64,000 bases of DNA from Dysgonomonas sp. BGC7 (GCF_001261735.1 NZ_CVRP01000013.1:1-64000); one strand, 5' to 3'. Shown: positions 20,387 through 30,422, counted from the stretch's first letter. A program made the numbers and translations. The notes: a model not told the origin generated them from the sequence alone.

Positions 20387-20644
20387 TTAGTTTAGTTCTT
20401 TATTCTCTTCTGAAGACTCTTTCGGACGAGGATATAGTACCCCGACAATCATTAATAAGAATCCTACAAAACAAACCATCGGAGCAACCTCTATGCGGCG
20501 GGTACTGAATATATCGGGCTCAAAGCCTCCTTCTATACTCGATGAAGGCCCTGTCATAAGCACAAACCCCACTATGATAAGCAGTATTGCAACTATACAA
20601 ATGATATAGTTCAGCTTAGCAAATGCAAAATCTTTTTTATCCAT
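20387..20644 (-). CDS. DUF3098-family small membrane protein
   Basis: An 85-residue protein with two membrane segments (about 14-32 and 54-72) and a charged C-terminal tail. This family is almost always found between ftsX and uppP in Bacteroidetes, as here (5 bases after ftsX, 17 before uppP). Its function is not known; the conserved position suggests a link with cell-envelope assembly or division. Confidence 0.85.
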   Translation of the reverse strand: MDKKDFAFAKLNYIICIVAILLIIVGFVLMTGPSSSIEGGFEPDIFSTRRIEVAPMVCFVGFLLMIVGVLYPRPKESSEENKELN

Positions 20645-20649
20645 ATCTT

Positions 20650-21543
20650 TTAAACGTGATAAAGTTTATTCGTTTTCATCTTCAAATATCTATTTACAGC
20701 GGATATCGTTGCCAAAACCGTAATTAACACACCGCAAATCAAAACCGCCACATATACCATAGCTAACTCTGTCATAGTTACAATAGACAACAAATCAGGA
20801 TATTCGCGGGTAAAATAATATACGACACCTGTAATGGCCACATTGGCTAATATAGCCGCAATTATTCCCGAAATTACTGTGCTAAAAATAAAAGGCCGCC
20901 GAATGAAGCCATTCGTCGCACCAACAAGTTGCATTGTATTGATAATAAAACGCTTGGAGTAGATATTTAATTGTATTGTATTGCGAATCAGTGTAAATGA
21001 TATAACAATCAGTATAACAGCCAAAACAAGGAGAATAGAGCCTATTTTAGATAAATTTTGATTTGCCTGCGCAATATCTTCTTCTTTAAAAGATAACCCC
21101 TTAGTCAATTTAAAATCTTTAAAGGCTGCTTCTACTTTCTTTATGCTATCAGTATTTACGTATTGTGATTTGATGAATACATCAAAATAGCTTTTCGACG
21201 GATCGTACCCCAAAACTTCCTCTGGATCGCCGCCCAAATTTTCTAACAATTCGGCTTTCACCTCTTCTTTACTAATATAGGCTGTAGATTTAACATAAGG
21301 AATAGCCTCTATTTTAGCTTTAGTCTTCGCAATGGCAGCTTCGGACATATCTCCGGCAAGCTCAATAGAAATCCCCATCCGCTCTTTTATATAAGAAGAT
21401 AATCCCTTACCTGTAAATCCTATTAAAACAGTGAGTCCCAACAGAAAAAGTACAAGAGTAATACTAATGGTAGTAATCACCCCTGATGTAAATAACGATA
21501 CTGTTTTAACCTGACGTTTATCCGACATATTGTACTGAGACAA
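20650..21543 (-). CDS. ftsX: cell-division ABC transporter permease FtsX
   Basis: Membrane subunit of FtsEX, which couples division to activation of cell-wall hydrolases. The 297-residue protein has an N-terminal helix (about 18-40), a periplasmic domain (45-165) and three further helices in the last 130 residues, the standard FtsX topology. FtsE is not adjacent, as is common in Bacteroidetes. It heads the leftward ftsX-to-folK operon. Confidence 0.93.
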   Translation of the reverse strand: MSQYNMSDKRQVKTVSLFTSGVITTISITLVLFLLGLTVLIGFTGKGLSSYIKERMGISIELAGDMSEAAIAKTKAKIEAIPYVKSTAYISKEEVKAELLENLGGDPEEVLGYDPSKSYFDVFIKSQYVNTDSIKKVEAAFKDFKLTKGLSFKEEDIAQANQNLSKIGSILLVLAVILIVISFTLIRNTIQLNIYSKRFIINTMQLVGATNGFIRRPFIFSTVISGIIAAILANVAITGVVYYFTREYPDLLSIVTMTELAMVYVAVLICGVLITVLATISAVNRYLKMKTNKLYHV

Positions 21544-21692
21544 TTAAAGAAGCAAAATAGCATGGGTACAACACACCCAAATTCGCTGCAAAGAAACAAA
21601 ATAAATAGCTGTCTTAGTATTATTTTCATATTTTTTAATAAATAACTTAGTATATAGATAAATCAACATCTTTCTATGGCAAATTATTATTG

Positions 21693-21700
21693 TATATTTG
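21693..21700 (+). promoter_or_regulatory. galM promoter -7 box
   Basis: TATATTTG matches TAnnTTTG and lies 111 bases upstream of the galM start, leaving a long leader in which I see no riboswitch. Confidence 0.45.
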
Positions 21701-21811
21701 CCCATTACAGAAAACACTCTATGTTGATTGTCACTAAAAAAGTTAAGTAAAAGGAAGATAGTATATCTTGCTTTTTACTATTGAACACATAAAACATATT
21801 AATATAATATC

Positions 21812-22885
21812 ATGCAAACAAACCAAACCAAATCGGGGCTCGCTCTTGACGGGTTTTCAGAAAAAGTAGACGGAAAAGAAGTAAAAATGTACATCCTCTC
21901 AAATAGTAAAGGAGCGGAAGCAACCATAATAAATTATGGAGCAAAAATAGTCTCTCTTTCCATACCCGACAAAACAGGAAAACTTACCGATGTAGTTTTA
22001 GGACATAACAATCTCGCAGAATATCTCAATTCGGAAGAACCATATTTCGGTGCTGTGTGTGGCCGAACAGGGAACCGCATAGCAAAAGGACAGTTTTCTC
22101 TCGATGGAATAACATACAAATTAGCAATCAACAATGGGCCAAACAATCTACATGGTGGACTAAAAGGCTTCAATGCTGTAGTATGGGATGCTGTGCAGAC
22201 GGACAACCAGACAATAGAGTTAACATACCTATCGAAAGATGGAGAAGAAGGCTTCCCCGGCAACCTGAGCGTAAAAATCACATATAAGCTGACAGATGAC
22301 AACAGTCTGGATATTACATACGAAGCCACTACAGACAAGGCAACAATACTCAACCTAACAAATCACTCCTATTTCAACCTCTCGGGAGAAGGGGACTCTA
22401 GTGTAAACGATCATATACTAACCATACAAGCATCACATTATCTGCCAACAGACGACACAGCAATTCCTTATGGTAAACCAGAGCCGGTGAAAGGAACACC
22501 GTTCGATTTCACTACATCTCACACTATAGGGGAACGTATAGATAACGACTTCGAGCAATTGCACTTTGGCAAAGGATATGACCATACATTTGTTCTCGAC
22601 AAGAAGGATGGAGAGATGGCTTTGGCTGTCGAATGTTACTCTCCGAAGAGTGGCATAGAAATGAAAATATACACCACAGAACCGGGAGTACAAGTATATA
22701 CAGGAAATTGGATGTCAGGCAACTTCGAAGGAAAACACGGGCATCGTTATCCGGCACGAGCTGCCGTTTGCTTCGAAACTCAACATTTTCCGGACAGTAT
22801 CAACAAGCCGGAATATCCGAGTGTCATCCTCAGACCGGGAGAAGTATTCAAAAGTAAGACCTCTCACCAGTTCTCAGTAAAATAA
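21812..22885 (+). CDS. galM: aldose 1-epimerase (galactose mutarotase)
   Basis: Interconverts alpha and beta anomers of aldoses. The 357-residue protein carries NNGPNNLHGGLKGF, the catalytic His region NLTNHSYFNLSG and the C-terminal CFETQHFPDSIN with the catalytic Glu. No signal peptide is seen, so it is probably cytosolic. It is a single gene, divergent from ftsX and convergent with coaA, ending at a shared terminator. Confidence 0.94.
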   Translation: MQTNQTKSGLALDGFSEKVDGKEVKMYILSNSKGAEATIINYGAKIVSLSIPDKTGKLTDVVLGHNNLAEYLNSEEPYFGAVCGRTGNRIAKGQFSLDGITYKLAINNGPNNLHGGLKGFNAVVWDAVQTDNQTIELTYLSKDGEEGFPGNLSVKITYKLTDDNSLDITYEATTDKATILNLTNHSYFNLSGEGDSSVNDHILTIQASHYLPTDDTAIPYGKPEPVKGTPFDFTTSHTIGERIDNDFEQLHFGKGYDHTFVLDKKDGEMALAVECYSPKSGIEMKIYTTEPGVQVYTGNWMSGNFEGKHGHRYPARAAVCFETQHFPDSINKPEYPSVILRPGEVFKSKTSHQFSVK

Positions 22886-22898
22886 CAAGCTAATATAG

Positions 22899-22936
22899 CC
22901 TCTTTGCTTTTTTTACCACAAAAAAGAGCAGAGAGG
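22899..22936. terminator. bidirectional terminator galM / coaA
   Basis: CCTCTTTGC and GCAGAGAGG arms flank T-rich and A-rich runs, forming an imperfect hairpin that can serve both convergent genes. Confidence 0.65.
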
Positions 22937-22966
22937 TTTCACAAACTCTTTAATACAGAATCACAA

Positions 22967-23908
22967 TTATTTACGAAGGCTGACATAATCCACAGCATGC
23001 TTCTCTCCCTTATGTAATATAAGGCTGGCTCGCTCGCGAGTGGGTAGAATATTGTTGCGCAGGTTTTTGCGATTTATTTCTCGCCAGATGGTTTTAGCTG
23101 TACTTATAGCTTTCTTCTCTGTAAGCTGCGCAAAGCTATGGAAATAAGAGTCGGGATTGGTAAAAGCCCCTTTTCGGAACTTCATAAAACGGGAAATATA
23201 CCATTCTTCCAATTTTGTCTCTTCGGCATCTACATAAATGGAGAAATCCACATAATCGGAAACAAACCTACGAGGCCTTTCGTGAGGATAATCCATGCCG
23301 CTCTGCAAAACGTTCAATCCTTCTATAATGAGGATATCGGGTTGGTCTATAATCTGAAACTCATTAGGTATTACATCATAAATAAGATGAGAGTATTTGG
23401 GTACTCGAAGATTTTTCTGTCCCGATTTTATATCAGTTACAAATTTTAGCAGATGTTTTATATCGTACGACTGAGGAAAACCCTTTTTCAGCATAATGCC
23501 TTTTTCTTCCAAAACTGCATTAGGATATAAAAAACCATCGGTTGTCACCAATGCTACCCTTGTATTCTCTTTCCATCGGCTAAGCAACGCCTGCAACACG
23601 CGTGCTGTGGTGCTTTTACCAACAGATACACTACCTGCAATACCTATAATAAAAGGAATCTTAACGAATTCTTGTTTCAAAAACTTCATTAAAACCGTCT
23701 GACGGCTAGTACGGGCATTTACATAATAACTCAATAAACGGGAAAGAGGCAAATAAACATCCTCGACCTCATCAATAGACAACTCGTGATCGATACCTTG
23801 CAAAGTCAACAATTCTTCGTAAGTAAGCGTCATTGGCTCCGAATCGCGCAGGGCAGCCCACTGTTTGCGCGAAAACTGCATATAAGGACTTGTTGGGAGG
23901 ATTTCCAT
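22967..23908 (-). CDS. coaA: pantothenate kinase, type I
   Basis: Phosphorylates pantothenate in the first step of coenzyme A synthesis. The 313-residue protein has the P-loop [15 protein letters not shown] (about 89-103) and type I features: [22 protein letters not shown] and the C-terminal [17 protein letters not shown]. Single gene with its own promoter upstream. Confidence 0.96.
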   Translation of the reverse strand: MEILPTSPYMQFSRKQWAALRDSEPMTLTYEELLTLQGIDHELSIDEVEDVYLPLSRLLSYYVNARTSRQTVLMKFLKQEFVKIPFIIGIAGSVSVGKSTTARVLQALLSRWKENTRVALVTTDGFLYPNAVLEEKGIMLKKGFPQSYDIKHLLKFVTDIKSGQKNLRVPKYSHLIYDVIPNEFQIIDQPDILIIEGLNVLQSGMDYPHERPRRFVSDYVDFSIYVDAEETKLEEWYISRFMKFRKGAFTNPDSYFHSFAQLTEKKAISTAKTIWREINRKNLRNNILPTRERASLILHKGEKHAVDYVSLRK

Positions 23909-23930
23909 TTATTCTTATTTAAAGACTATG

Positions 23931-23964
23931 CAAAGGTAGAGAAAACTTATAAGTTACGAGTCAA
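23931..23964 (-). promoter_or_regulatory. coaA promoter
   Basis: On the minus strand TACCTTTG (23938-23931) fits the -7 consensus, with TTGA about 22 bases upstream as a weak -33 box. It is about 23 bases before the coaA start. Confidence 0.5.
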
Positions 23965-24313
23965 CCTTCATTGTTTTTAGAACAGTCGAGACAAAAAACA
24001 TAACTTTAGCTATACCGGAAGAAGATCCATTGTTAGGATAACAAAAGTTTATCTATAAATCGACAGTAAGCTGGAGCCTAATAAAAGAAAGAAAAAAAAT
24101 GACAACAGAAAAAACGAATAAAAAGTGTACAAGTTTGTCAGGTTTTAGTTAAAATCACTCTTAACTCGAATCGAAGATACATACGTTTAAAATAAGTCCA
24201 CTAGCAAACTCTCAATAGTTATAAAAAGCAAATCTATAAACAATAGCTGTATTATAGCTGTTCTATGAGTGATGTAAAATATTTATATATGTTTATAAGT
24301 AATCAGAATATCT

Positions 24314-24321
24314 TATCTTTG
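24314..24321 (+). promoter_or_regulatory. sufB promoter -7 box
   Basis: TATCTTTG fits the -7 consensus and lies 86 bases before the sufB start codon. Confidence 0.5.
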
Positions 24322-24407
24322 CAATTCGGTAATTAACCAGCCTGATTATTCATTATGAAGGATAAAATTCTGATAAAGAAAAAACAAAGGCTTAAATAAA
24401 AAAATTC

Positions 24408-25865
24408 ATGCAAGAAACTCAAGATAAAATTTTAGAAGAAGTTACCTCGGGTGATTATAAATATGGCTTTGTAACAGACATAGAAACAGAGATAATTCCA
24501 GTAGGGCTCAACGAAGATGTAGTTCGTCTTATTTCGGCTAAGAAAAACGAGCCGGAATGGCTATTGGAATATCGGCTGAAAGCATATCGCCATTGGCTTA
24601 CAATGGATATGCCGGTGTGGGCTCATCTTAATATCCCCGAAATAGATTATCAGAGCATCAGTTATTTTGCTGCACCCAAAAAGAAAGATGGTCCAAAAAG
24701 CCTCGAAGAAGTAGACCCTGAGCTTTTAAAGACTTTCGACAAACTGGGAGTTCCTCTCCACGAGCGCGAAATACTTGCCGGAGTACAAGGTATGGCAGTA
24801 GACGCAGTAGTAGACAGCGTGTCGGTGAAGACAACATTTAAAGAAGTGCTTGCCGAAAAAGGCATTATTTTCTGCTCTTTCAGCGATGCTGTACAAGATC
24901 ATCCCGAACTGGTAAAAAAATATTTAGGCTCGGTGGTTCCTTACCGTGACAATTTCTTCGCCACGCTCAATTCTGCTGTGTTCAGCGATGGATCGTTCGT
25001 TTATATACCAAAAGGTGTGCGTTGCCCTATGGAACTATCAACATATTTCCGTATCAATGCAGCTAATACAGGACAATTTGAACGTACATTGATCGTAGCC
25101 GACGATGATTCTTACGTAAGCTATCTGGAAGGCTGTACCGCACCTATGCGCGACGAGAATCAACTACATGCTGCTATTGTAGAGATTGTAGCTCTCGATC
25201 ACGCAGAAGTAAAATATTCTACAGTACAGAACTGGTATCCGGGCGACAAAGAGGGCAAAGGTGGTATCTATAACTTTGTAACTAAAAGAGGCATTTGCAA
25301 AGGCAGAGGCTCTAAAATATCGTGGACACAGGTAGAAACAGGTTCTGCTGTAACATGGAAATATCCTTCTTGCATACTTGCCGGAGACGATTCCATCGGT
25401 GAATTCTACTCTGTGGCCGTAACAAACAATTATCAACAGGCCGACACGGGAACAAAAATGATCCACATTGGCAAAAATACCAGAAGCCGTATTGTATCGA
25501 AAGGTATCTCGGCAGGATTTAGCCAAAATTCATACAGAGGTCTAGTAAAAGTATCTTCTAAGGCAGAAGGGGCACGCAACCATTCACAGTGCGACAGCTT
25601 ACTATTAGGAGATAAATGCGGTGCGCACACTTTCCCATATTCTGACATTGCAAATCCGAGTGCTATTATAGAACATGAGGCTACGACTTCTAAGATAAGC
25701 GAAGATCAGATACTATATTGCAATCAACGGGGAATAGGCACAGAAGAGGCTGTAGGACTGATCGTAAACGGATATGCAAAAGAAGTGATGCAAAACCTAC
25801 CAATGGAATTTGCTGTAGAAGCACAAAAGCTATTACAAATAAGCCTTGAAGGTAGTGTAGGATAA
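24408..25865 (+). CDS. sufB: Fe-S cluster assembly protein SufB
   Basis: Scaffold subunit of the SufBCD iron-sulfur assembly complex. The 485-residue protein matches SufB throughout, with FIRSTYFRIN-like [26 protein letters not shown] and the C-terminal [12 protein letters not shown] segment. In most Bacteroidetes sufB is followed by sufC and sufD. Here a strong terminator follows 20 bases after the stop, and the next gene is on the other strand, so sufB is transcribed alone. SufC and SufD must be elsewhere if the pathway is complete. Confidence 0.95.
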   Translation: MQETQDKILEEVTSGDYKYGFVTDIETEIIPVGLNEDVVRLISAKKNEPEWLLEYRLKAYRHWLTMDMPVWAHLNIPEIDYQSISYFAAPKKKDGPKSLEEVDPELLKTFDKLGVPLHEREILAGVQGMAVDAVVDSVSVKTTFKEVLAEKGIIFCSFSDAVQDHPELVKKYLGSVVPYRDNFFATLNSAVFSDGSFVYIPKGVRCPMELSTYFRINAANTGQFERTLIVADDDSYVSYLEGCTAPMRDENQLHAAIVEIVALDHAEVKYSTVQNWYPGDKEGKGGIYNFVTKRGICKGRGSKISWTQVETGSAVTWKYPSCILAGDDSIGEFYSVAVTNNYQQADTGTKMIHIGKNTRSRIVSKGISAGFSQNSYRGLVKVSSKAEGARNHSQCDSLLLGDKCGAHTFPYSDIANPSAIIEHEATTSKISEDQILYCNQRGIGTEEAVGLIVNGYAKEVMQNLPMEFAVEAQKLLQISLEGSVG

Positions 25866-25884
25866 TACTCAAGTAAGGAGCATA

Positions 25885-25920
25885 AAAAAGAGCTATTCCC
25901 ATTTTTGAATAGCTCTTTTT
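25885..25920 (+). terminator. sufB terminator
   Basis: AAAAAGAGCTATTC pairs perfectly with GAATAGCTCTTTTT across an eight-base loop and ends in a T run; it can also act for the convergent AIM24-like gene. Confidence 0.85.
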
Positions 25921-25952
25921 ATCATTAATATCCTATAAAGGAAGTAGTTTAT

Positions 25953-26645
25953 TTATTGTGCAGCACCATATACTTCCTCATATGGCTGAACGATTACCCA
26001 ACCATCTCCTTCAAATTGCATTTGGAAGCTTTCTCCACTACCTCTTCCGATCAATGTTTTCAATGAAATATCTGTTTTCATCTTAGGCGACAAGCTTCCA
26101 GACCATGCTACAGTTGCATTAGGATCGGTAAATACTGGTTGTCCCGGTTTCACCAACAAAGTAAGAGGTTGTCCGTGAGTAGTTATTGCTACATGTCCTG
26201 TTCCGCTAAGCTGAGCCTGAAAAAGGCCACCGCCTACCATTCCGGCAACACTCTTCATCATCTTTACATCCGATTTTATAGAATCTTCATGAGCAAGAAT
26301 ATCATTCCCATTCACTATTATTGTTTCATTCTCAAGATATAGTATGCGGATTTTCTTACCGAAGTCTGCGGCATATACTCTACCTGTTCCGCTAGTTTTC
26401 ATCATAGTAGTGCCCTCACCTGACATTGTTTTTTTCAACAAGTTGCCTATACCTTTACTGAGCATACCTTCTCTTTCAAACTTGATATTGCCGGTATAAG
26501 CCACCATAGCTCCTTTTTTCAGCATTGTAGTTTGATTGTTGATATTGAGTTCCAACATATATGGACCTTCCAACTGGAAAAAATCGTTTTTAGACTCGTC
26601 TTGAGCAGTTTCCTCAATAAGTGCCTTAATAGAATACTTATTCAT
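25953..26645 (-). CDS. AIM24-family protein
   Basis: A 230-residue protein of the AIM24 (DUF124, TIGR00266-like) family, recognised by a repetitive beta-rich fold with many Gly and by segments such as MVAYTGNIKFEREG, GTGRVYAADFGKKIR and LSGTGHVAITTHG. Related proteins form trimeric beta structures; the bacterial function is not defined. No signal peptide or membrane segment is seen. It is a single gene. Confidence 0.75.
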   Translation of the reverse strand: MNKYSIKALIEETAQDESKNDFFQLEGPYMLELNINNQTTMLKKGAMVAYTGNIKFEREGMLSKGIGNLLKKTMSGEGTTMMKTSGTGRVYAADFGKKIRILYLENETIIVNGNDILAHEDSIKSDVKMMKSVAGMVGGGLFQAQLSGTGHVAITTHGQPLTLLVKPGQPVFTDPNATVAWSGSLSPKMKTDISLKTLIGRGSGESFQMQFEGDGWVIVQPYEEVYGAAQ

Positions 26646-26810
26646 AGTGTTAAGTTTAATAAAATAGTTATTAAAATAAATAGAATATTTTGTGTCTTTG
26701 TTTGTCTAAATCAATAATTGGAAATACTAAAGTAATATATTTTTCCCGATAAGCAAATTAATTAAATACGAAGTCGAAATATATACTTTGTGGAGACTAT
26801 CAAACTACAA

Positions 26811-26848
26811 AAAGAAGAAAGGCTCCCCTGTTAGGGAAGCCTTTTTCT
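26811..26848 (-). terminator. rnr terminator
   Basis: On the minus strand AAAGAAAAAGGCTTCCC pairs with GGGGAGCCTTTCTTC around a short loop, directly after the rnr stop codon. Confidence 0.75.
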
Positions 26849-29005
26849 TTAATCCTCAACTAAAGCAAAGTCTAACTGCTTTCTTTCCAGATTTGCCCTT
26901 GCCACTTTTATTTTCAACGAATCTCCAAGGCTGTACGTACGTTTATTACGGCGTCCACGAAGACAATAATTTTTTTCATCAAATTCATAGAAATCATCAT
27001 CAAGATCTCTAATAGGAATCATACCCTCACATTTATTTTCATTAATTTCGGCATACAATCCCCATTCTGTAATCCCTGATATAACTGCATCAAACACCTG
27101 TCCAAGTTTGTCTGACATATATTCCACTTGTTTATATTTTATCGAAGCTCGCTCTGCACTAGCTGCCAACTGCTCCATATTAGAACTATGTTCGCATTTG
27201 TCTTCGTACAATTGCTTACTTACACTTCTGCCTCCATCGAGATATCTCGTCAACAAACGGTGTACCATCATATCCGGATAGCGCCTGATAGGTGACGTAA
27301 AATGAGTATAATACTCAAAAGCCAAACCATAGTGCCCAATATTCACTGTAGAATATATAGCCTTAGCCATAGCACGAATGGCTATCGTAGAAATCAGGTT
27401 TTCTTCGGGTTTTCCACTCACTTCATCCAACAGGTGATTTATAGACTTGGAAATAGCAGTTTTAGTCCCGTCAACTTTTATCTTATACCCAAACCGATAT
27501 ATAAATTCTGACAAGTTCTCCATCTTTTCACTGTTCGGCACATCATGCACACGATAGACAAAAGTTTTTGCAGTCTTATCTTTAGGCACATTACCTACAA
27601 ATTCGGCGACAGTACGATTGGCAAGCAACATAAACTCTTCAATCAACTTATTAGATTCTTTCGCATACTTAAAGTAGACGCTTATAGGCTTCCCTTTTTC
27701 GTCTATCTCAAATCTCACCTCATGCCTGTCGAAAGCTATAGCTCCATTATCAAATCGTTTCGCCCTTAGCTTCTTGGCAAGATCATTTAATCTTAAGACT
27801 TCTTCCTTAAAATCGCCTTCACCTGTTTCAATTATATCTTGAGCCTCTTCGTATGTAAATCGTCTATCAGAGTGAATTACAGTACGAACAATACGGTGTT
27901 TCTTTATATTGGCATCTTCATCCAGTTCGAATACAACAGAATAGCACAATTTATCTTCATGGGGGCGTAGTGAACACAAATTATTGCTCAATCGTTCGGG
28001 CAACATCGGTATTGTTCTGTCCACAAGATATATTGAAGTAGCTCTGCTTTCTCCTTCCTTGTCTATTACATCTCCTTCCTGCACATAATGAGTTACGTCA
28101 GCAATATGTACACCAACTTCCCAACGGCCATTTTTAAGTTGCTTGATAGAAAGGGCATCATCAAAGTCTTTTGCATCACGGGGATCTATAGTAAAGGTTG
28201 TAGTAGTCCTCATATCCTCACGCTTTGCTATCTCTTCTTTTGTTATTTCATCAGAAATTTTATTAGCAGCATCTTCTACCTTTTCCGGATACTTATATGG
28301 AAGACCAAATTCGGCCAAAATAGCATTCATCTCTGTATTGTTCTCTCCGGCCTGCCCTAATATATCTACAACTTTCCCTATCGGATTTTTTGCTTTTTTA
28401 GGCCATTCAACGACTTCGACAAGAGCCTTATCTCCGTCTTTGCCTCCTTTTAAATTATCTTTCGGAATAAAAATATCATTAGCCAATATTTTACTATCCA
28501 TCACCAAAAATGCAAATTGCTTTTGCACATCGAGAGTACCAACGAACGTACTCTGTTTTCTTTCCAGAATCTCTATCACCTCTGCTTCAGGATCACGTCC
28601 TTTGCGTTTAGCCAGCATTTGTACTTTCACCCGATCTCCATTCATTGCATGAGCAGAGTTTCGCTCTGCTACAAAAATATGTCCGTTTTCATCATCTCCA
28701 TCTACAATAAAGAAATTCTTTCCATTACTCCTTCTTTCGAAAGAGCCTTCTAAAAATATTCCTCTATTATTTGATTTGAATTTACCACGTGCACTTTCTA
28801 TAATAAATGCGTCTTCCAACAGATCGTATAGTATATTATTTATAAGTTGTTTTTCTGCGGGCTTCTTCAGCCCCAGTTTCTCCGCAACTTGTTTGTAACT
28901 AAATGATTCTTCCGAATGTTTATTGAAAAAATTTACAACAGTATGTATTATATCTGTTTTTGTTTTTCTTTTTTCGGTTTTGTGAGTTACCTTCTTTTTA
29001 CTCAT
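26849..29005 (-). CDS. rnr: ribonuclease R
   Basis: 3'-5' exoribonuclease of the RNB family that degrades structured RNA. The 718-residue protein has an N-terminal winged-helix-like segment, cold-shock OB domains (about 80-230), the catalytic RNB domain with TIDPRDAKDFDDALS carrying the metal-binding Asp residues (about 271-285), HYTHFTSPIRRYPDMMVHR near residues 587-605, and a C-terminal S1 domain. It is a single gene, divergent from tsaB. Confidence 0.96.
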   Translation of the reverse strand: MSKKKVTHKTEKRKTKTDIIHTVVNFFNKHSEESFSYKQVAEKLGLKKPAEKQLINNILYDLLEDAFIIESARGKFKSNNRGIFLEGSFERRSNGKNFFIVDGDDENGHIFVAERNSAHAMNGDRVKVQMLAKRKGRDPEAEVIEILERKQSTFVGTLDVQKQFAFLVMDSKILANDIFIPKDNLKGGKDGDKALVEVVEWPKKAKNPIGKVVDILGQAGENNTEMNAILAEFGLPYKYPEKVEDAANKISDEITKEEIAKREDMRTTTTFTIDPRDAKDFDDALSIKQLKNGRWEVGVHIADVTHYVQEGDVIDKEGESRATSIYLVDRTIPMLPERLSNNLCSLRPHEDKLCYSVVFELDEDANIKKHRIVRTVIHSDRRFTYEEAQDIIETGEGDFKEEVLRLNDLAKKLRAKRFDNGAIAFDRHEVRFEIDEKGKPISVYFKYAKESNKLIEEFMLLANRTVAEFVGNVPKDKTAKTFVYRVHDVPNSEKMENLSEFIYRFGYKIKVDGTKTAISKSINHLLDEVSGKPEENLISTIAIRAMAKAIYSTVNIGHYGLAFEYYTHFTSPIRRYPDMMVHRLLTRYLDGGRSVSKQLYEDKCEHSSNMEQLAASAERASIKYKQVEYMSDKLGQVFDAVISGITEWGLYAEINENKCEGMIPIRDLDDDFYEFDEKNYCLRGRRNKRTYSLGDSLKIKVARANLERKQLDFALVED

Positions 29006-29084
29006 AGTATATCTCGTAATTGTTATTTCTTAAAAACATTTTTTTGACGAGTATTGTTTACCTACATACTCAAAATACTAAGAC

Positions 29085-29092
29085 CAAATGTA
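29085..29092 (-). promoter_or_regulatory. rnr promoter -7 box
   Basis: On the minus strand TACATTTG fits TAnnTTTG, 80 bases before the rnr start codon. Confidence 0.45.
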
Positions 29093-29155
29093 CAAAAAAG
29101 AATTAATGTTGTCATCTGAATTTATGTGTATAGAGTATTTTTATAAGAAATTGTC

Positions 29156-29163
29156 TAATTTTG
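29156..29163 (+). promoter_or_regulatory. tsaB promoter -7 box
   Basis: TAATTTTG fits TAnnTTTG and lies 21 bases before the ATG at 29185, giving a very short leader and supporting that start. Confidence 0.5.
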
Positions 29164-29184
29164 TTTTTTTATAATATAGATATT

Positions 29185-29892
29185 ATGCCTTGTATTTTAA
29201 ATATAGAAACAGCAACAGAGGTTTGCTCTGTAGTAGTGTCCGACAACGACAATGTAATATTTCAGAAAGAGGAGCTGAAAGGCCCTTCACATGCAGTGTT
29301 ATTAGGCAGTTTTGTCGATGAAGCTGTACGCCACCTCCGATCAAAGAAAATAAAACTCGATGCGGTTGCCGTTAGTTGTGGCCCGGGATCATATACAGGA
29401 CTACGCATCGGTGTATCGGAAGCAAAAGGTCTTTGTTTTGGCATGGGGATTCCTCTTATAGCAATTAACACTCTTCACATAATGACTTCAGGTGTACTGA
29501 ACAATAATAACACTAATGAAGCCTCTGTTTTTTGCCCAATGATAGATGCCCGCAGAATGGAAGTTTACGATGTACTATTAGATAGTAACCTGAAAGAACT
29601 TTGCCCGGTATCTGCCGATATTATAAATGAAGATTCGTTTACCGATATTTTGGATAAAAACAAAGTTTTATTTTTCGGCAATGGAGCTGGTAAATGTAGA
29701 GATATATTAAAACATTCGAATGCTATATTTTTAGAAAATATTTACCCTCATGCAAAAGACATGATAAAGCTAGCAAACAAAGATTATAGCGAAAAAAGAT
29801 TTGTCGACACAGCTTATTTCGAACCTTTTTATCTGAAAGAATTCGTTGCTACTATTCCTAAGAATAAAGTATTGCATTCTCAGAATAAATAA
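29185..29892 (+). CDS. tsaB: tRNA threonylcarbamoyladenosine synthesis protein TsaB
   Basis: Partner of TsaD in making t6A37 in ANN-decoding tRNAs. The 235-residue protein has the ASKHA-fold signature CILNIETATEVCSVVV at the N-terminus and CGPGSYTGLRIGVSEAKGL (about 65-83), typical of TsaB. I chose the ATG at 29185; a TTG eight codons upstream would overlap the -7 promoter box. It is a single gene; no TsaD or TsaE lies nearby. Confidence 0.93.
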   Translation: MPCILNIETATEVCSVVVSDNDNVIFQKEELKGPSHAVLLGSFVDEAVRHLRSKKIKLDAVAVSCGPGSYTGLRIGVSEAKGLCFGMGIPLIAINTLHIMTSGVLNNNNTNEASVFCPMIDARRMEVYDVLLDSNLKELCPVSADIINEDSFTDILDKNKVLFFGNGAGKCRDILKHSNAIFLENIYPHAKDMIKLANKDYSEKRFVDTAYFEPFYLKEFVATIPKNKVLHSQNK

Positions 29893-29942
29893 TACCTACT
29901 TTATCATTAATCACCTATACAATTTCTCTATAATATTATAAC

Positions 29943-30046
29943 AAAAAAGAGCGAATCGCCAAGACTCACTCTTTCCCATGTTGTTCTTTGCAAATAGCAG
30001 TTGCAAAAGACTTCTCTAAAATAATTGTAAATAAGCTAAGTCTAAA
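29943..30046 (-). repeat. 3'-UTR/terminator repeat, copy 1
   Basis: About 85% identical by eye to 30297-30399. It contains a leftward terminator hairpin (29943-29975) and a conserved tail with TTGCAAAAGACTTC followed by CTAAAATAATTGTAAATAAG. A G-U pair in this hairpin is A-U in the other copy, so the structure is preserved. Confidence 0.85.
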
Positions 30047-30120
30047 TAATATCAATCCAGTAATTGATAAGTATAAAGATATATTATGTTTTCCCAAACT
30101 AAATTCTAACTCTTGAATAC
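29943..30120 (-). ncRNA. candidate small RNA with duplicated promoter and terminator
   Basis: A leftward -7 box TAGCTTTG (30133-30126) followed about 180 bases later by an intrinsic terminator would give a transcript of roughly 175 nt with no coding frame. Its 3' half matches the 3' UTR of the neighbouring secreted-protein mRNA, and its promoter matches that gene's promoter. It may be a small RNA derived from a duplicated gene whose coding part was lost, or simply a relic. Confidence 0.4.
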
Positions 30121-30125
30121 TTCAA

Positions 30126-30133
30126 CAAAGCTA
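30126..30133 (-). promoter_or_regulatory. duplicated promoter -7 box
   Basis: TAGCTTTG on the minus strand. About 65 bases around it align with the promoter of the secreted-protein gene at 30930-30995, including the distal TATAGATTTTTA segment. Confidence 0.5.
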
Positions 30134-30296
30134 GTCCTTAGAAAACAAGAAAACAATAGTTTTTTTCTCAGTATAGATTTTTAGGCATCAACACAAGCAT
30201 AACTCACTGTTTCATTGAACTTAACAAGACAAATACAGATAACAAATATAGATTTTAATATATCGAGAATATTGCATATAGCTCCGTTTTAGACAT

Positions 30297-30399
30297 AAAA
30301 AAGAGCGAATCTCCAAGATTCACTCTTTTCTAATTGCTATTTGCAAAAATCTGTTGCAAAAGACTTCCCTAAAATAATTGTAAATAAGCTAAGTTTAAG
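30297..30399 (-). repeat. 3'-UTR/terminator repeat, copy 2
   Basis: Second copy of the 104-base repeat, lying just downstream of the secreted-protein gene. Its hairpin (30297-30329; GATTC/GAATC arms then a T run on the minus strand) is the likely terminator of that gene. Confidence 0.85.
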
Positions 30400-30422
30400 G
30401 GAATTTTATCATTAATATTCTT

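Larger units (their letters stand above)
23909..24407. other. divergent intergenic region coaA / sufB
   Basis: About 500 AT-rich bases between divergent genes. They hold a leftward coaA promoter (23931-23964) and a rightward sufB -7 box (24314-24321). A 14-codon ATG frame (24355-24399) precedes sufB, but there is no sign it is a gene. I see no RNA gene or repeat. Confidence 0.55.
29893..30422. other. repeat-containing intergenic region after tsaB
   Basis: This 530-base gap between convergent genes holds two copies of a 104-base repeat that includes an intrinsic terminator (29943-30046 and 30297-30399). Between them lies a second copy of the promoter region of the small secreted-protein gene (30126-30185). 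The gap looks like a relic or a reduced copy of that gene's flanks. I find no protein-coding frame in it. Confidence 0.7.

Noticed and set aside
21544-21811. Riboswitch in the long galM leader
   Set aside because: No conserved aptamer-like pairing or downstream terminator/antiterminator was seen.
24355-24399. 14-codon frame just before sufB as a leader peptide
   Set aside because: It is very short and Lys-rich in an AT-rich leader, with no hairpin or attenuator around it.
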